A stretch of 64,000 nt of DNA from Sulfuritalea sp. (GCA_023229545.1 JALNZB010000010.1:1-64000); one strand, 5' to 3'. Counted from the first letter of the stretch, positions 28,378 to 37,442 are shown. The notes: generated by a model not told the origin, from the sequence alone. Translations and numbers: made by a program.

Positions 28378-31013
28378 AGACAAAGGATGAGAGGATGAAT
28401 CGATTGACCACAGACAAACCGGTCGAGGCGCCCCTGACAACAATTCTGGTGGTGGACGACGACCTCGGCAATCTCGGTATCCTCGGCAGCCTGCTCCAGC
28501 CGCACTATGAGGTATTGGCCGCACCTTCCGGGGAGCGTGCTTTGCAGATCGCCGCTGGCACAGCCAAGCCGGATTTGATCCTGCTCGATGTCCTGATGCC
28601 GGGTTTGGATGGCTACGATGTGCTCGCCCGCCTGCGCGACAACCCCGCCACCCGCGATATTCCGGTCATCTTCGTCACCGGGCGGGATCAGATCGAAGAC
28701 GAAGAGAAGGGTCTCGAACTTGGCGCGGCGGATTACATTACCAAGCCCTATCGCGCCGTCATCGTCCTGGCGCGGGTACACGCCCAGCTCGAACTCAAGC
28801 GCGCCCGCGACTTGCTACGCGACCAGAACGCTTTTCTCGAAGCGGAAGTGGCGCGGCGCGTCCACGAAAATTTGCAGATTCGGGATGAGAACAATCGTGC
28901 CCAGACGCGGCTGAATCACCAGAAAGAACTGATCCTGATCTCGGCCGGCGAAGGCATCTACGGCACCGATACCGACGGCATCATCAACTTCGTCAATCCC
29001 GCCACTACCCGCTTGCTCGGCTATGAGCCGGACGAACTGTTGGGGCGGAACGCCCACCTCACCTTCCACCACTCCCGACCGGACGGCAGTCCTTACCCGC
29101 GCGAGGACTGTCCGGTAGCGATTGCCCTTGCTGCCGGGATCGCGACCCGGGGATACGATGAAGTCATCTGGCGCAAGGACGGCACGCCCGTGTCCATCGA
29201 GTTCCTGAGCACGCCCATCCTCGAAGACGGCAAACTGCTGGGCGCGGTGGTGACGATGATGGACATCGGCGAGCGCAAGCGCTATCTGGCGCAACTGGAG
29301 CGTCAGTCGAATTTCGACGACCTGACCGGTCTGCCCAACCGCAACCTGCTGGCCGACCGTCTCTCCCACGCCATCGCGCATACCCGGCAGGAAGGCAACA
29401 CGCTGGCGGTGCTGACGCTGAATCTGGACCGCTTCAAGGCGGTCAATGACAGTCTCGGGCGCAGTGCCGGCGACCACGTTCTGCAAGAGGTCTCGAAACG
29501 CCTTAGCGAACAAGTGCAGAAAGCGGACACCGTGGCGCGGGTGGAACGGGACGAGTTCGTGCTGGTCGCCGAAGTCGGCAGCATCGACGCGGTGACCGGG
29601 CTGGCGCAGTCGCTGCTGCAAACGCTGGCGCCGCCATTCCGTATCGGCACGCGGGAATTCTTCCTTTCCGCCAGCATCGGCATCGCTGTTTCGCCCAAGG
29701 ATGGCGAGGACGGCGAAGCCCTGCTGAAGAACGCCAGTGCGGCCATGCTCAAGGCCAAGATCAATGGCGGCGCTGCTTTTCGTTTCTATGCCGCTGAAAT
29801 GAATGCCCGTTCGCTGGAACGGCTGGATATGGAAAATGGTTTGCGGCAGGCGCTGGAAAAAGGCGAATTCGTCCTCCACTACCAGCCGCAACTCAACCTG
29901 CGCAGCGGCGAGATCATCGGCGTCGAGGCACTGGTGCGCTGGCAGTGCCCGGAACGCGGCCTGGTGGCGCCCAACGAGTTCATTCCGCTGGCGGAGGAAA
30001 CCGGCCTCATCGTGCCACTGGGCGATTGGGTGCTGCGCACCGCCTGCCTCCAGAACAAGGCGTGGCAGGAGGCGGGGCTGGCGCCGATCTCCATGGCCGT
30101 CAATCTCTCGGCGGTGCAGTTTGCCGCCCAGGATGTGGTGGAACTGGCCGGACGCGTGTTACAGGAAACCGGCCTCGATCCCGCCTACCTTGAACTGGAA
30201 CTGACCGAGAGCGCGGCGATGGTGGATGCCGAAGCCTTCATCAATACGACAAAAAAACTCAAGGGACTGGCCATCACCCTGACCATCGACGATTTCGGCA
30301 CCGGCTTTTCGTCCCTGAGCTACCTCAAGCGCTTCGCCATCGACCGCCTGAAAATCGATCAGTCATTCGTCAGAGACATCACCTTTGACCCCAACAGTTC
30401 CGCCATAGCCCTGGCGGTGATTGCCCTGTCCCACAGCCTGAAACTCACCGTCATCGCCGAAGGCGTGGAAACCGAGGCGCAGCTCAATTTTCTGCGCGCG
30501 CGCGGCTGCGACGAGATGCAGGGCTTCTATTTCAGCAGGCCCGTGCCCGCCGCCGAATTCGAACTACTGCTGCGCGCGCATCGCAAACTCGAATTCCCGC
30601 CCGATTCGGAACTGTCCGCGCGCACGTTGCTGCTGGTGGACGACGAACCCGGCATACTCGCCGCCATGCGGCGCCTGTTGCGGCGCGAGGGCTACACGCT
30701 CCTCACTGCGGCGAGCGGCGGCGAAGGACTGGAACTGCTGGCTACGCACGAAATCGGCGTAGTGATTTCCGACGGACGCATGGCCGGCATGAGCGGTCCT
30801 GAATTCCTCGGCAGGGTAAAGAAAATGCACCCTGACAGCGTCCGCATCCTGCTTTCGGGCTATACGGATCTCGATGCGGTGACCGATGCCGTGAATCAGG
30901 GTGAGTTGTTCAAGTTCCTGACAAAGCCATGGGATGACGAAAAACTGCTGGAAACCGTGCGCGACGCCTTCCGGCAATACGAGAGCCGCCGCCAGACACG
31001 CTCTGCCGGGTAA
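28374..31013 (+). CDS. REC-PAS-GGDEF-EAL-REC c-di-GMP phosphodiesterase
   Basis: 879 residues. REC1 has its phospho-acceptor Asp72 in DVLMPGLDG. A coiled coil, a PAS domain (about 175-300) and a degenerate GGDEF follow (ERDEF at 391-395, so no cyclase activity expected). The EAL domain has the EALVRW, ELTES, DDFGTGFSS and AEGVET motifs of an active phosphodiesterase. REC2 (SDGRMAGMSG, TKPWDD) resembles RpfG/HupR-type receivers. ATG 28374 overlaps the kinase stop as ATGA. It is probably phosphorylated by the upstream kinase and then hydrolyses c-di-GMP. Confidence 0.92.
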   Translation: MKTKDERMNRLTTDKPVEAPLTTILVVDDDLGNLGILGSLLQPHYEVLAAPSGERALQIAAGTAKPDLILLDVLMPGLDGYDVLARLRDNPATRDIPVIFVTGRDQIEDEEKGLELGAADYITKPYRAVIVLARVHAQLELKRARDLLRDQNAFLEAEVARRVHENLQIRDENNRAQTRLNHQKELILISAGEGIYGTDTDGIINFVNPATTRLLGYEPDELLGRNAHLTFHHSRPDGSPYPREDCPVAIALAAGIATRGYDEVIWRKDGTPVSIEFLSTPILEDGKLLGAVVTMMDIGERKRYLAQLERQSNFDDLTGLPNRNLLADRLSHAIAHTRQEGNTLAVLTLNLDRFKAVNDSLGRSAGDHVLQEVSKRLSEQVQKADTVARVERDEFVLVAEVGSIDAVTGLAQSLLQTLAPPFRIGTREFFLSASIGIAVSPKDGEDGEALLKNASAAMLKAKINGGAAFRFYAAEMNARSLERLDMENGLRQALEKGEFVLHYQPQLNLRSGEIIGVEALVRWQCPERGLVAPNEFIPLAEETGLIVPLGDWVLRTACLQNKAWQEAGLAPISMAVNLSAVQFAAQDVVELAGRVLQETGLDPAYLELELTESAAMVDAEAFINTTKKLKGLAITLTIDDFGTGFSSLSYLKRFAIDRLKIDQSFVRDITFDPNSSAIALAVIALSHSLKLTVIAEGVETEAQLNFLRARGCDEMQGFYFSRPVPAAEFELLLRAHRKLEFPPDSELSARTLLLVDDEPGILAAMRRLLRREGYTLLTAASGGEGLELLATHEIGVVISDGRMAGMSGPEFLGRVKKMHPDSVRILLSGYTDLDAVTDAVNQGELFKFLTKPWDDEKLLETVRDAFRQYESRRQTRSAG

Positions 31014-31135
31014 GCGTGACGCTTGCTTTGTTCGCCGCCGGGTTCCGCCTCGCCTGATTCCGTATCGTCATCGGCGCCTGCTTTGAAAGTTCCCGAAGGA
31101 ACGCACCGCGCTGGCGCTGGGCGCATGGCGTCCCA

Positions 31136-31771
31136 TCAACCGGAGACAAGCACCGGAAACAGGCTGCGCAAGCCGGTGGCGATCATCTCCACGGCCATCG
31201 CCGCGAGGATGAAGCCACCGACGCGCTCGACGATATCCAGCGTCGACTGGCGAATTTCCATCCCCGGATGACAGGCCATGCGATAAGTAACCCAGCAGGC
31301 GAAACCGACAATGAGGATCGGCGCCACGACATGGATCAGATCGGCATAGCGGTGCCATTCGCTGTTGCCCATGACGTAGCTGAAGGCGGCGGGACCCGCC
31401 AGCAAGGGTACCGCCAGTGGCACGATCGACGCTTCGCTGGCGCCGCCGCCGGTCGTGGCGGACGGCAATCCCTTGAAGCTGGTTTCCTGGCCCAGCACCA
31501 TGGCTATCGCCAGCAGCAGGACAATGATGCCGCCGCCCACCCGCATCGACCCGAGCGACACGCCAACAAAGCCGAGGAGGGGCATTCCCAGAAAAGTTGC
31601 GGCCAGCAAGGCGACCGTGACGCTGATGCCTATGGTTCGTGCGAAGCGGAATTGCCCCGGTCGATCCAGCCCTCGCGTCGTGGCGAGAAACAGCGGAACC
31701 ATGGAGATCGGTCCCACCAACGCGAACAGCGTGATTGTTTTCTTGAGAGTGAGTGCGGCGATCATCAGCAT
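31136..31771 (-). CDS. MarC family integral membrane protein
   Basis: 211 residues with about six hydrophobic helices. Family-like stretches are LFALVGPISMVPLFL near the N-terminus and PLAVPLLAGPAAFSYVMG in the middle. MarC/YchE proteins have no firmly established function, despite the old multiple-antibiotic-resistance name. ATG 31771 has AAGGAGA 8 bases upstream and removes an unconserved extension. It is divergent from the mlaF-like gene. Confidence 0.85.
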   Translation of the reverse strand: MLMIAALTLKKTITLFALVGPISMVPLFLATTRGLDRPGQFRFARTIGISVTVALLAATFLGMPLLGFVGVSLGSMRVGGGIIVLLLAIAMVLGQETSFKGLPSATTGGGASEASIVPLAVPLLAGPAAFSYVMGNSEWHRYADLIHVVAPILIVGFACWVTYRMACHPGMEIRQSTLDIVERVGGFILAAMAVEMIATGLRSLFPVLVSG

Positions 31772-31905
31772 CGCTTGGTCTCCTTGAGGCGAAGCATCGT
31801 TATCGGCGGCAATGCACAAACTCATTACGGCATCCCCGTCGTAGAATTCGTGACGATACGCCTGTCCATCCCCGACCATCATCCTTATTCAGCAGGAAAA
31901 CACGC

Positions 31906-32715
31906 ATGAGCCAGGAATCCGAAACCCTCATCGAGATCAACGACCTTCATTTCTCCTACGGCGACAAGAAGGTGCTTGACGGCATCAACCTGCGTGTACC
32001 CAGGGGCAAAGTGGTAGCCATCCTCGGCGCCAGCGGCTCCGGCAAGAGTACCCTGCTGCGGCTGATCGGCGGGCAGTTGCGGCCGAACCAGGGCAGCGTC
32101 AAGGTCAACGGACAGGTCATCCACGAGCTTGACCACCACGGTCTTTACGAGATGCGGCGCAACATGGGGATGATGTTCCAGGCCGGCGGCTTGTTCAGCG
32201 ACATGTCGGTCTATGACAACATCGCCTTCCCGATGCGCGAACTTACCGATCTGTCGCCGCCGCTGATCCGCGACCTGGTGCTGATGAAGTTGCAGGCGGT
32301 CGGCCTGCGCGGCACCATCGACCTGATGACCAGCGAACTCTCCGGCGGCATGGCGCGGCGCGTGGCACTGGCCAGAACGATCGCCCTTGACCCGATGCTG
32401 ACCATGTACGACGAACCCTTCGCCGGCCTCGATCCGATCTCGCTGAATGTCATCGCGGAACTGATCCGGCGTCTGAACGACGCGCTGAGCGGAACATCGA
32501 TCATCGTCACCTATGACGTTTCGGAATCCATGAAGGTGGTTGACTATGCCTACCTGTTGCATGAAGGCGTCGTCGCAGCCGAAGGAACGGCGGAAGAACT
32601 GCTGGCCTCGTCGGACCCGTTTGTGGACCAGTTTCTTCACGCCCATCCCACGGGGCCGGTTGCCTTCCACATGAAAAGCACGCCCTACCGCGAGGACCTC
32701 GGCATTGGCGCGTAG
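31906..32715 (+). CDS. MlaF-like ABC transporter ATPase
   Basis: 269 residues. Walker A is GASGSGKST, Q-loop FQAGGLF, signature LSGGMARRVALAR and Walker B MLTMYDEPFAGLD. The best match is the ATPase of the Mla (retrograde phospholipid) transporter group. The H-loop position reads VTYD, with Tyr where His is usual. No mlaE, mlaD, mlaC or mlaB gene is adjacent, so the permease must be encoded elsewhere. ATG 31906 is chosen; the open frame extends upstream into the marC region. Confidence 0.85.
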   Translation: MSQESETLIEINDLHFSYGDKKVLDGINLRVPRGKVVAILGASGSGKSTLLRLIGGQLRPNQGSVKVNGQVIHELDHHGLYEMRRNMGMMFQAGGLFSDMSVYDNIAFPMRELTDLSPPLIRDLVLMKLQAVGLRGTIDLMTSELSGGMARRVALARTIALDPMLTMYDEPFAGLDPISLNVIAELIRRLNDALSGTSIIVTYDVSESMKVVDYAYLLHEGVVAAEGTAEELLASSDPFVDQFLHAHPTGPVAFHMKSTPYREDLGIGA

Positions 32716-33058
32716 CAGCGGGATGCCTGGCGACTTTGCCCAATCGCGTCCTGCCAGCTGACCCTCTGCGCCACGCCGATCAGGACAAATGCATTCGCGC
32801 CATCGTGCGTGACTGGGCGAAATCCGCCGCGCCCTGACCTTCTCGACCGCCGTACCGCCAGCGCCGACTCTTGCTGAACGCGCACACGGTTCGACTTCCT
32901 TGCGCCACAAGCATTGACTCGCCCGTGTTCGGTGACGCACAGACTGCGCCCTTAACATGGGGCAATCTACGAAACAGCGGACGTTTGTACACGAATGCGC
33001 GAAGCACTGGCGGGACTGGGGGGACCCTTGGTCATGAGTTGATTTCGGTAAAACATCA
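32716..33058. other. Intergenic region with one dispersed motif
   Basis: No gene is supported in this 343-base stretch; short frames on either strand lack domains and ribosome sites. A well-conserved dispersed motif copy lies at 32846-32873. Confidence 0.55.
32846..32873 (-). repeat. Dispersed motif copy, minus orientation
   Basis: ACCGCCGTACCGCCAGCGCC then GACTCTTG. A perfect match to the core, intergenic between the mlaF-like and APH-type genes. Confidence 0.85.
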
Positions 33059-34069
33059 ATGAGCGGAACATATGTAGGACGGCTATCGGAAGGCGACCCT
33101 CTGCACGGTTACCTCCAGCATGACATTCAGCCGCAGATCAACGGCACTTCGGGCAGTTCGGGCTATCGCGTGTTCAGGCTCAATGGCTCGAACGACGTGT
33201 ACCTTTATGAAGACCGCCATACCGGTTCCAAGGTCATAGGCAAGTTCTTTCTCTCCTCGCGAAAGAAGAACGCCGCGAAAGCCGGCTCGCGCCTGACGCG
33301 CGAATTCGACAATCTTCACATGATGCGCGACTATGGCCTGATGGGCTATCCCCACGACATCGTCCGGCCGCTGGGTCGCAACTATGCGATGAACGCGCTG
33401 CTGGTCACGGAATGCTGCGAGGGACAACTGCTCAGCGAAGTGATTCTGGAAGCGATTCGCAGCCACGACCACGGCAAGCTGTATCACAAGCTGACCGCGC
33501 TGGCCTACTTCCTGTCCTCGTTTCACAACCGCACCGCCATTGGCGTCGGGGTCAACTTTCACGAAGATTGCGACTACATGGACAGCCTGATCGCCAAGCT
33601 GCGCGAAATTTGGGCCATCGGCGGCGATGAGGCGCGCGAGCTGTACTGGCTGCGCGACCAGTGGCGCAGCCAGCCGAAAATGTGGCAAGACCAGCAGGTC
33701 ATCGTGCATGGCGATGCGACACCTGAGAACTTCATGTTCGGTAACGGTCTGGAAGTCATCGCCTTCGATCTGGAGCGAACCAAACACGCCGATCGTGTAT
33801 TCGATACCGGCCGCATTGCCGGGGAACTGAAGCACTTCTTCATGCGCGCCACCGGCAACAGGGATGCCGCCGATCCCTTCATCGGACATTTCCTCTGGGA
33901 ATACTCCTGCCACTTCCCCAACCGCGACAGCGCCTTTGAGTCGATCACCGGCAGAACACCGTTCTACATCGGCATTACACTGCTGCGGATTGCGCGCAAC
34001 AACTGGATTGACGCGGGATACCGCCACCGCCTGATCGCCGAGGCGAAAGAATGCCTGAGGAGGTATTAG
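33059..34069 (+). CDS. Aminoglycoside phosphotransferase (APH)-family kinase
   Basis: 336 residues with the kinase-like APH/choline-kinase fold. The catalytic loop is IVHGDATPENFMF (HGDxxxxN) and the metal-binding Asp follows in AFDLERTKHADRVFDTG. Most members of this family outside resistance plasmids phosphorylate small metabolites or lipid-linked sugars, so antibiotic resistance should not be assumed. It ends exactly one base before a HAD phosphatase start, so the two form a kinase-phosphatase pair. Confidence 0.75.
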   Translation: MSGTYVGRLSEGDPLHGYLQHDIQPQINGTSGSSGYRVFRLNGSNDVYLYEDRHTGSKVIGKFFLSSRKKNAAKAGSRLTREFDNLHMMRDYGLMGYPHDIVRPLGRNYAMNALLVTECCEGQLLSEVILEAIRSHDHGKLYHKLTALAYFLSSFHNRTAIGVGVNFHEDCDYMDSLIAKLREIWAIGGDEARELYWLRDQWRSQPKMWQDQQVIVHGDATPENFMFGNGLEVIAFDLERTKHADRVFDTGRIAGELKHFFMRATGNRDAADPFIGHFLWEYSCHFPNRDSAFESITGRTPFYIGITLLRIARNNWIDAGYRHRLIAEAKECLRRY

Positions 34070-34813
34070 ATGATCGTCAAAGGCATCATTTTCGATATCA
34101 ACGGCACGCTGTCGGATATCCGGACCAACGAATGGCACGACGACGTGTATCGCGTCATCAGCAATCTGCTGTCGTATCAGGGCATAGCGCTCGGTCCCGG
34201 CGTGGTCAAGGATATCTATTTCCAGATCATGAAGGAACAACGTACCGCGCGCGGTGATCGTCACCGTGAATTCGATGTCGTCGGCATCTTCCGCGAGATC
34301 ATCACGCAATACGCGACGGACTTTACGCGCGCCCTGCCACGCGAAAAGCTCGAACAGTTGCCGCTACTGCTTGCCGAGACGCACCGTGCCGCATCGCGCT
34401 TTCGTTTGCAGGTCTATCCCGGCGTGGAGGATACCCTCCGCCAACTTCACCGGAAGTTTCCTCTGGCAATAATCTCCGACGGACAGACCGCCTACGCCGT
34501 CCCCGAGTTGAATGCCGTCGGTTTGCTCGACTATTTTGACCCAATCATCATCTCGGGCGACTTCGGCTACCGCAAGCCAGACCCGCGCCTGTTCACGGCG
34601 GCATTGACCGCCATGAAAATGGAGGCGTCAGAAGTTCTGTTTGTCGGCAACGACATGTATCGCGATGTTCATGGCGCGCAACGAGTCGGAATGAAAACGG
34701 TATTTTTCAGGTCAAACCAGGGGACGCAGGAAAAGGAAGGCGTCGCGCCCGACTACATCATTCACAATTTCCCCGATTTGCTGGACGCCATCCGTTTCTT
34801 CGAGGACCGCTGA
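34070..34813 (+). CDS. HAD-superfamily hydrolase
   Basis: 247 residues. Motif I is FDINGTL, so the nucleophile Asp10 is kept but the +2 Asp acid/base is Asn. Motif II is IISDG, motif III is GYRKPDP and motif IV is VGNDMYRDVHGA. An alpha-helical cap lies between I and II. The DxN variant occurs in some HAD proteins and may lower or change phosphatase activity. It starts directly after the APH-family gene, with GGAGG 7 bases upstream of ATG. The substrate is unknown, possibly the product of its neighbour. Confidence 0.8.
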   Translation: MIVKGIIFDINGTLSDIRTNEWHDDVYRVISNLLSYQGIALGPGVVKDIYFQIMKEQRTARGDRHREFDVVGIFREIITQYATDFTRALPREKLEQLPLLLAETHRAASRFRLQVYPGVEDTLRQLHRKFPLAIISDGQTAYAVPELNAVGLLDYFDPIIISGDFGYRKPDPRLFTAALTAMKMEASEVLFVGNDMYRDVHGAQRVGMKTVFFRSNQGTQEKEGVAPDYIIHNFPDLLDAIRFFEDR

Positions 34814-34826
34814 CGCTCTGGAAACT

Positions 34827-35243
34827 CTAGGCTCCCTGATAACCGGCTTCCTCGTCGGGCGCTTCTTGCACCGGGCTGGCTTTCAGGTTCAACCGCGACC
34901 GATCCTTCGATGCCATGAAGGGGAAAGCCGTGTGGTCTCCATTCACCTCGAGGTCAGCTATTTCCATCCATAACGCGCTGGTTTGCAGCAACTGCGCCTC
35001 GGTCCTGGTCGCCAACGGACCAATGTAGCGAAGTTCACGACCATAGTACGAAGGGTAGGTCCCGACCGGCGACAGGGCCAGGTAATAGCCATTTGCCAGG
35101 AATCCGCCATCAGCGGTTTCGTAGCGACACGCGTGCTGCCGCGAGCTGATCAGCAGCAGGGGCGAATCGACGCGCACAATTTCGCACCACTTCATGCCGG
35201 ACGGTCGACGATTGGCCACGGAAGCAGATTTGGTTCTCGGCAC
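34827..35243 (-). CDS. Conserved-looking protein of unknown function
   Basis: 138 residues, no recognised domain. It has central aromatic/Gly-rich sequence (GYYLALSPVGTYPSYYGREL) and a charged C-terminus. GTG 35243 is preferred because GAGGAGA lies 8 bases upstream; a reading frame to 35387 would overlap the HiPIP gene. It is downstream of hip on the same strand and could be co-transcribed with it. Confidence 0.5.
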   Translation of the reverse strand: MPRTKSASVANRRPSGMKWCEIVRVDSPLLLISSRQHACRYETADGGFLANGYYLALSPVGTYPSYYGRELRYIGPLATRTEAQLLQTSALWMEIADLEVNGDHTAFPFMASKDRSRLNLKASPVQEAPDEEAGYQGA

Positions 35244-35281
35244 GAAGACTCTCCTCGAATTACGAAACGCGATGCACTGGC

Positions 35282-35629
35282 TCAAACCCTCTTTGCCCAC
35301 AGTACGCACCAGCCCTCGGCGCTGATTTGGCCATCGACCAGCTTGCAGCCATTCGAGCCGGCAATGAAATTCGTGCAAGCAGCGCATTTCTGGTCTCCCT
35401 TCGGCTGAGCCTGATATTGCACGCTGGCCTGCGGCACCTTCTTGGTGGCTGCCGGGGCAGCGGCATCCGCACTGGGAGCGGAAGTGGGACCAGCGGGTGG
35501 GACGGCGCTGCCGGAACTCGCACCCGGCTTTGCGTCACAGCCGGAAAGGATGACCGGCAGGCACAGACCGCAACCCATTGCGAATGCTCCGCGCAGCACA
35601 CGCCGGCGCGACGGGATTTCATGGTTCAT
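35282..35629 (-). CDS. High-potential iron-sulfur protein (HiPIP)
   Basis: 115 residues. A Tat signal (SRRRVLRGAF) is followed by a hydrophobic stretch, an LSGC site that could be a lipobox, an Ala/Pro-rich linker and the HiPIP domain. The four cluster cysteines lie in CAACTNF, NGCKLV and GWCVLW. It is a periplasmic electron carrier with a 4Fe-4S cluster, often serving reaction centres or oxidases. AGGAGAG lies 7 bases before ATG. It sits 20 bases after the FMN reductase gene, so the two are probably co-transcribed. Confidence 0.88.
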   Translation of the reverse strand: MNHEIPSRRRVLRGAFAMGCGLCLPVILSGCDAKPGASSGSAVPPAGPTSAPSADAAAPAATKKVPQASVQYQAQPKGDQKCAACTNFIAGSNGCKLVDGQISAEGWCVLWAKRV

Positions 35630-35649
35630 TTTCTACTCTCCTCTGACTA

Positions 35650-36228
35650 TCAAGCGTTGGCCGGCGCGGCTGTTGCTCGCCGGATCGTTGTGACAAGCCG
35701 CACCAGTTCAGCCAGAAGCTTCTGAATGAACTGCCGGGTTGTCTCATCGGTCAGCCTACCGCTCTGGTCAAAGTACTTCGTGGCACTGGCGATCATCACT
35801 TCCGGCTGATTGACCACGGGCATGTTTTGAGCGACGAGAATTTGTCGCAGATGGTATTGCGCGCGGGCGGTTCCAAGATTGCCGACGGAAGCCCCCATGA
35901 TTGCCGTCGGCTTGCCCAGCCAGGCGCTTTCACCATAAGGCCGCGATGCCCAGTCGATGGCATTCTTGAGTCCGCCGGGAATCGAATAGTTGTATTCCGG
36001 CGTGGCAAACAGAATGGCATCGGCTGCCAGAATCCGTCGCTTGAACTCGAGCACGATTTCCGGGGGAGCCATTTCATTGTCCTGATCGTAGATTGGGATG
36101 CCGCGCAACTCGATCAGGTTCAGCACCGCGCCTTCCGGCACCAGTTCCTGCGCCGCTTTGAGCGCAAAGTGATTGTAGGAGTCTTTGCGCAGACTTCCGA
36201 CGATGCCCAGAATCCCTATTTCATTCAT
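35650..36228 (-). CDS. NADPH-dependent FMN reductase (quinone/chromate reductase type)
   Basis: 192 residues with a flavodoxin-like fold. The FMN-phosphate loop is GSLRKDSYNHFAL, and the conserved PEYNYSIPGGLKNAIDW marks the YieF/ChrR group. These enzymes reduce quinones, azo dyes or metals with NAD(P)H, limiting redox cycling. ATG 36228 has AAGGAGGA 9 bases upstream. It leads a minus-strand unit with hip and an unknown gene. Confidence 0.87.
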   Translation of the reverse strand: MNEIGILGIVGSLRKDSYNHFALKAAQELVPEGAVLNLIELRGIPIYDQDNEMAPPEIVLEFKRRILAADAILFATPEYNYSIPGGLKNAIDWASRPYGESAWLGKPTAIMGASVGNLGTARAQYHLRQILVAQNMPVVNQPEVMIASATKYFDQSGRLTDETTRQFIQKLLAELVRLVTTIRRATAAPANA

Positions 36229-36442
36229 TTTCAAGTGTCCTCCTTGTGGTTGGACCCAGCATGCCAATGCGTGACCGCCGAGGCTGTGCGCCAGCGCACA
36301 TAGCAGGGCCAATGATCTTTGTGCGCTGGCGAACGGAATGAAGGCCGCTCGGGGCGCACTGTGTCTGCGGGCTTGAAGCGTTTCAGCACTGCCTGTAGCT
36401 ACTTGCCGGCACGCCGCTTCCATCATTCCTTGAGGAGTCAGC

Positions 36443-36592
36443 ATGACCACGCCATCCACATTTACCGGCAACCTGTTTTGGCTGGCCCCGGTTGCGCTGC
36501 TGCTCGCGGCTTCAGCCAACCTGTACGCCCAGCAGCCAATATCAATTTCGTTGAAGGGCCACTCCGAAACACCGCCACGGCCGGCGGACTGA
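36443..36592 (+). CDS. 49-residue exported peptide, possibly truncated
   Basis: ATG 36443 follows TGAGGAG. The product has a signal peptide (LFWLAPVALLLAASANLYAQ), then ISISLKGHSETPP and a stop. SLKGHSETPP resembles the first beta strand of CHRD-type domains (SLSGxxEVPP), so it may be a truncated relic or a small functional peptide. It lies 25 bases before the alpha/beta hydrolase gene and would head that operon. Too short for a firm call. Confidence 0.45.
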   Translation: MTTPSTFTGNLFWLAPVALLLAASANLYAQQPISISLKGHSETPPRPAD

Positions 36593-36617
36593 GCCACATC
36601 GCCACAAAAGGAAGACC

Positions 36618-37442
36618 ATGAGCACGATCACGATGAAAGACGGCACGCAGATCTATTTCAAGGACTGGGGCACGGGACAAACCGTGGTGTTCAGCCACGG
36701 CTGGCCGCTCAGCGCCGATAGCTGGGAGGCGCAGATGCTGTTCCTGGCCGGGCACGGCTATCGCTGCATTGCCCATGACCGGCGCGGCCATGGCCGGTCG
36801 AACCAGTCCTGGGATGGCAACGACATGGATACCTACGCCGACGATCTGGCACAACTCATCGACACACTCGGCCTGAAGAATGTGGTGCTGGTCGGCTTCT
36901 CTGCCGGCGGCGGCGAAGTGGCGCGCTATATCGGCCGCCACGGCACGCAGCGCGTCGCCAAGGCGGCGCTGATCTCCGCCGTGACGCCCTTGATGCTGAA
37001 AACGGCAGCCAATCCCGGCGGTCTGCCGCTCGAGAAGTTCGACGCGATCCGCGCCGCCTCGCTCGCCGACCGCTCGCAGTTCTACAAGGATCTCGCCGGC
37101 GGCCCGTTCTTCGGCGCCAACCGACCGGGCGCCAAGGTTTCGCAAGGCATGATCGACACCTTCTGGCATCAGGGAATCATGGGCGGTCACAAGAACACCT
37201 TCGACTGCATCAAGGCCTTCTCCGAAACCGACTTCAGCGAAGACCTGAAGAAGTTCGACGTGCCAACGCTAATCGTTCATGGCGACGACGACCAGATCGT
37301 GCCGATCGGCGCTGCGGCGCTGCTCTCGGCGAAGCTGGTGAAGAACGCGACCCTGAAGATTTATGCCGGCGCGCCTCACGGCCTCACCATCACGCACAAG
37401 GACCAGCTCAACGCCGATCTGCTCGACTTTCTTGGAGCATGA
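36618..37442 (+). CDS. Alpha/beta hydrolase, non-haem haloperoxidase/arylesterase type
   Basis: 274 residues. The nucleophile elbow is GFSAGGGE (Ser near 95), the acid is in VHGDDDQIVP and the His is in GAPHGL near 257. The oxyanion-side motif is SHGWPLSADSW. Close relatives are called chloroperoxidases but usually act as esterases. ATGA overlap with the alternative oxidase gene shows translational coupling. The role of this enzyme in a respiratory operon is not clear. Confidence 0.88.
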   Translation: MSTITMKDGTQIYFKDWGTGQTVVFSHGWPLSADSWEAQMLFLAGHGYRCIAHDRRGHGRSNQSWDGNDMDTYADDLAQLIDTLGLKNVVLVGFSAGGGEVARYIGRHGTQRVAKAALISAVTPLMLKTAANPGGLPLEKFDAIRAASLADRSQFYKDLAGGPFFGANRPGAKVSQGMIDTFWHQGIMGGHKNTFDCIKAFSETDFSEDLKKFDVPTLIVHGDDDQIVPIGAAALLSAKLVKNATLKIYAGAPHGLTITHKDQLNADLLDFLGA

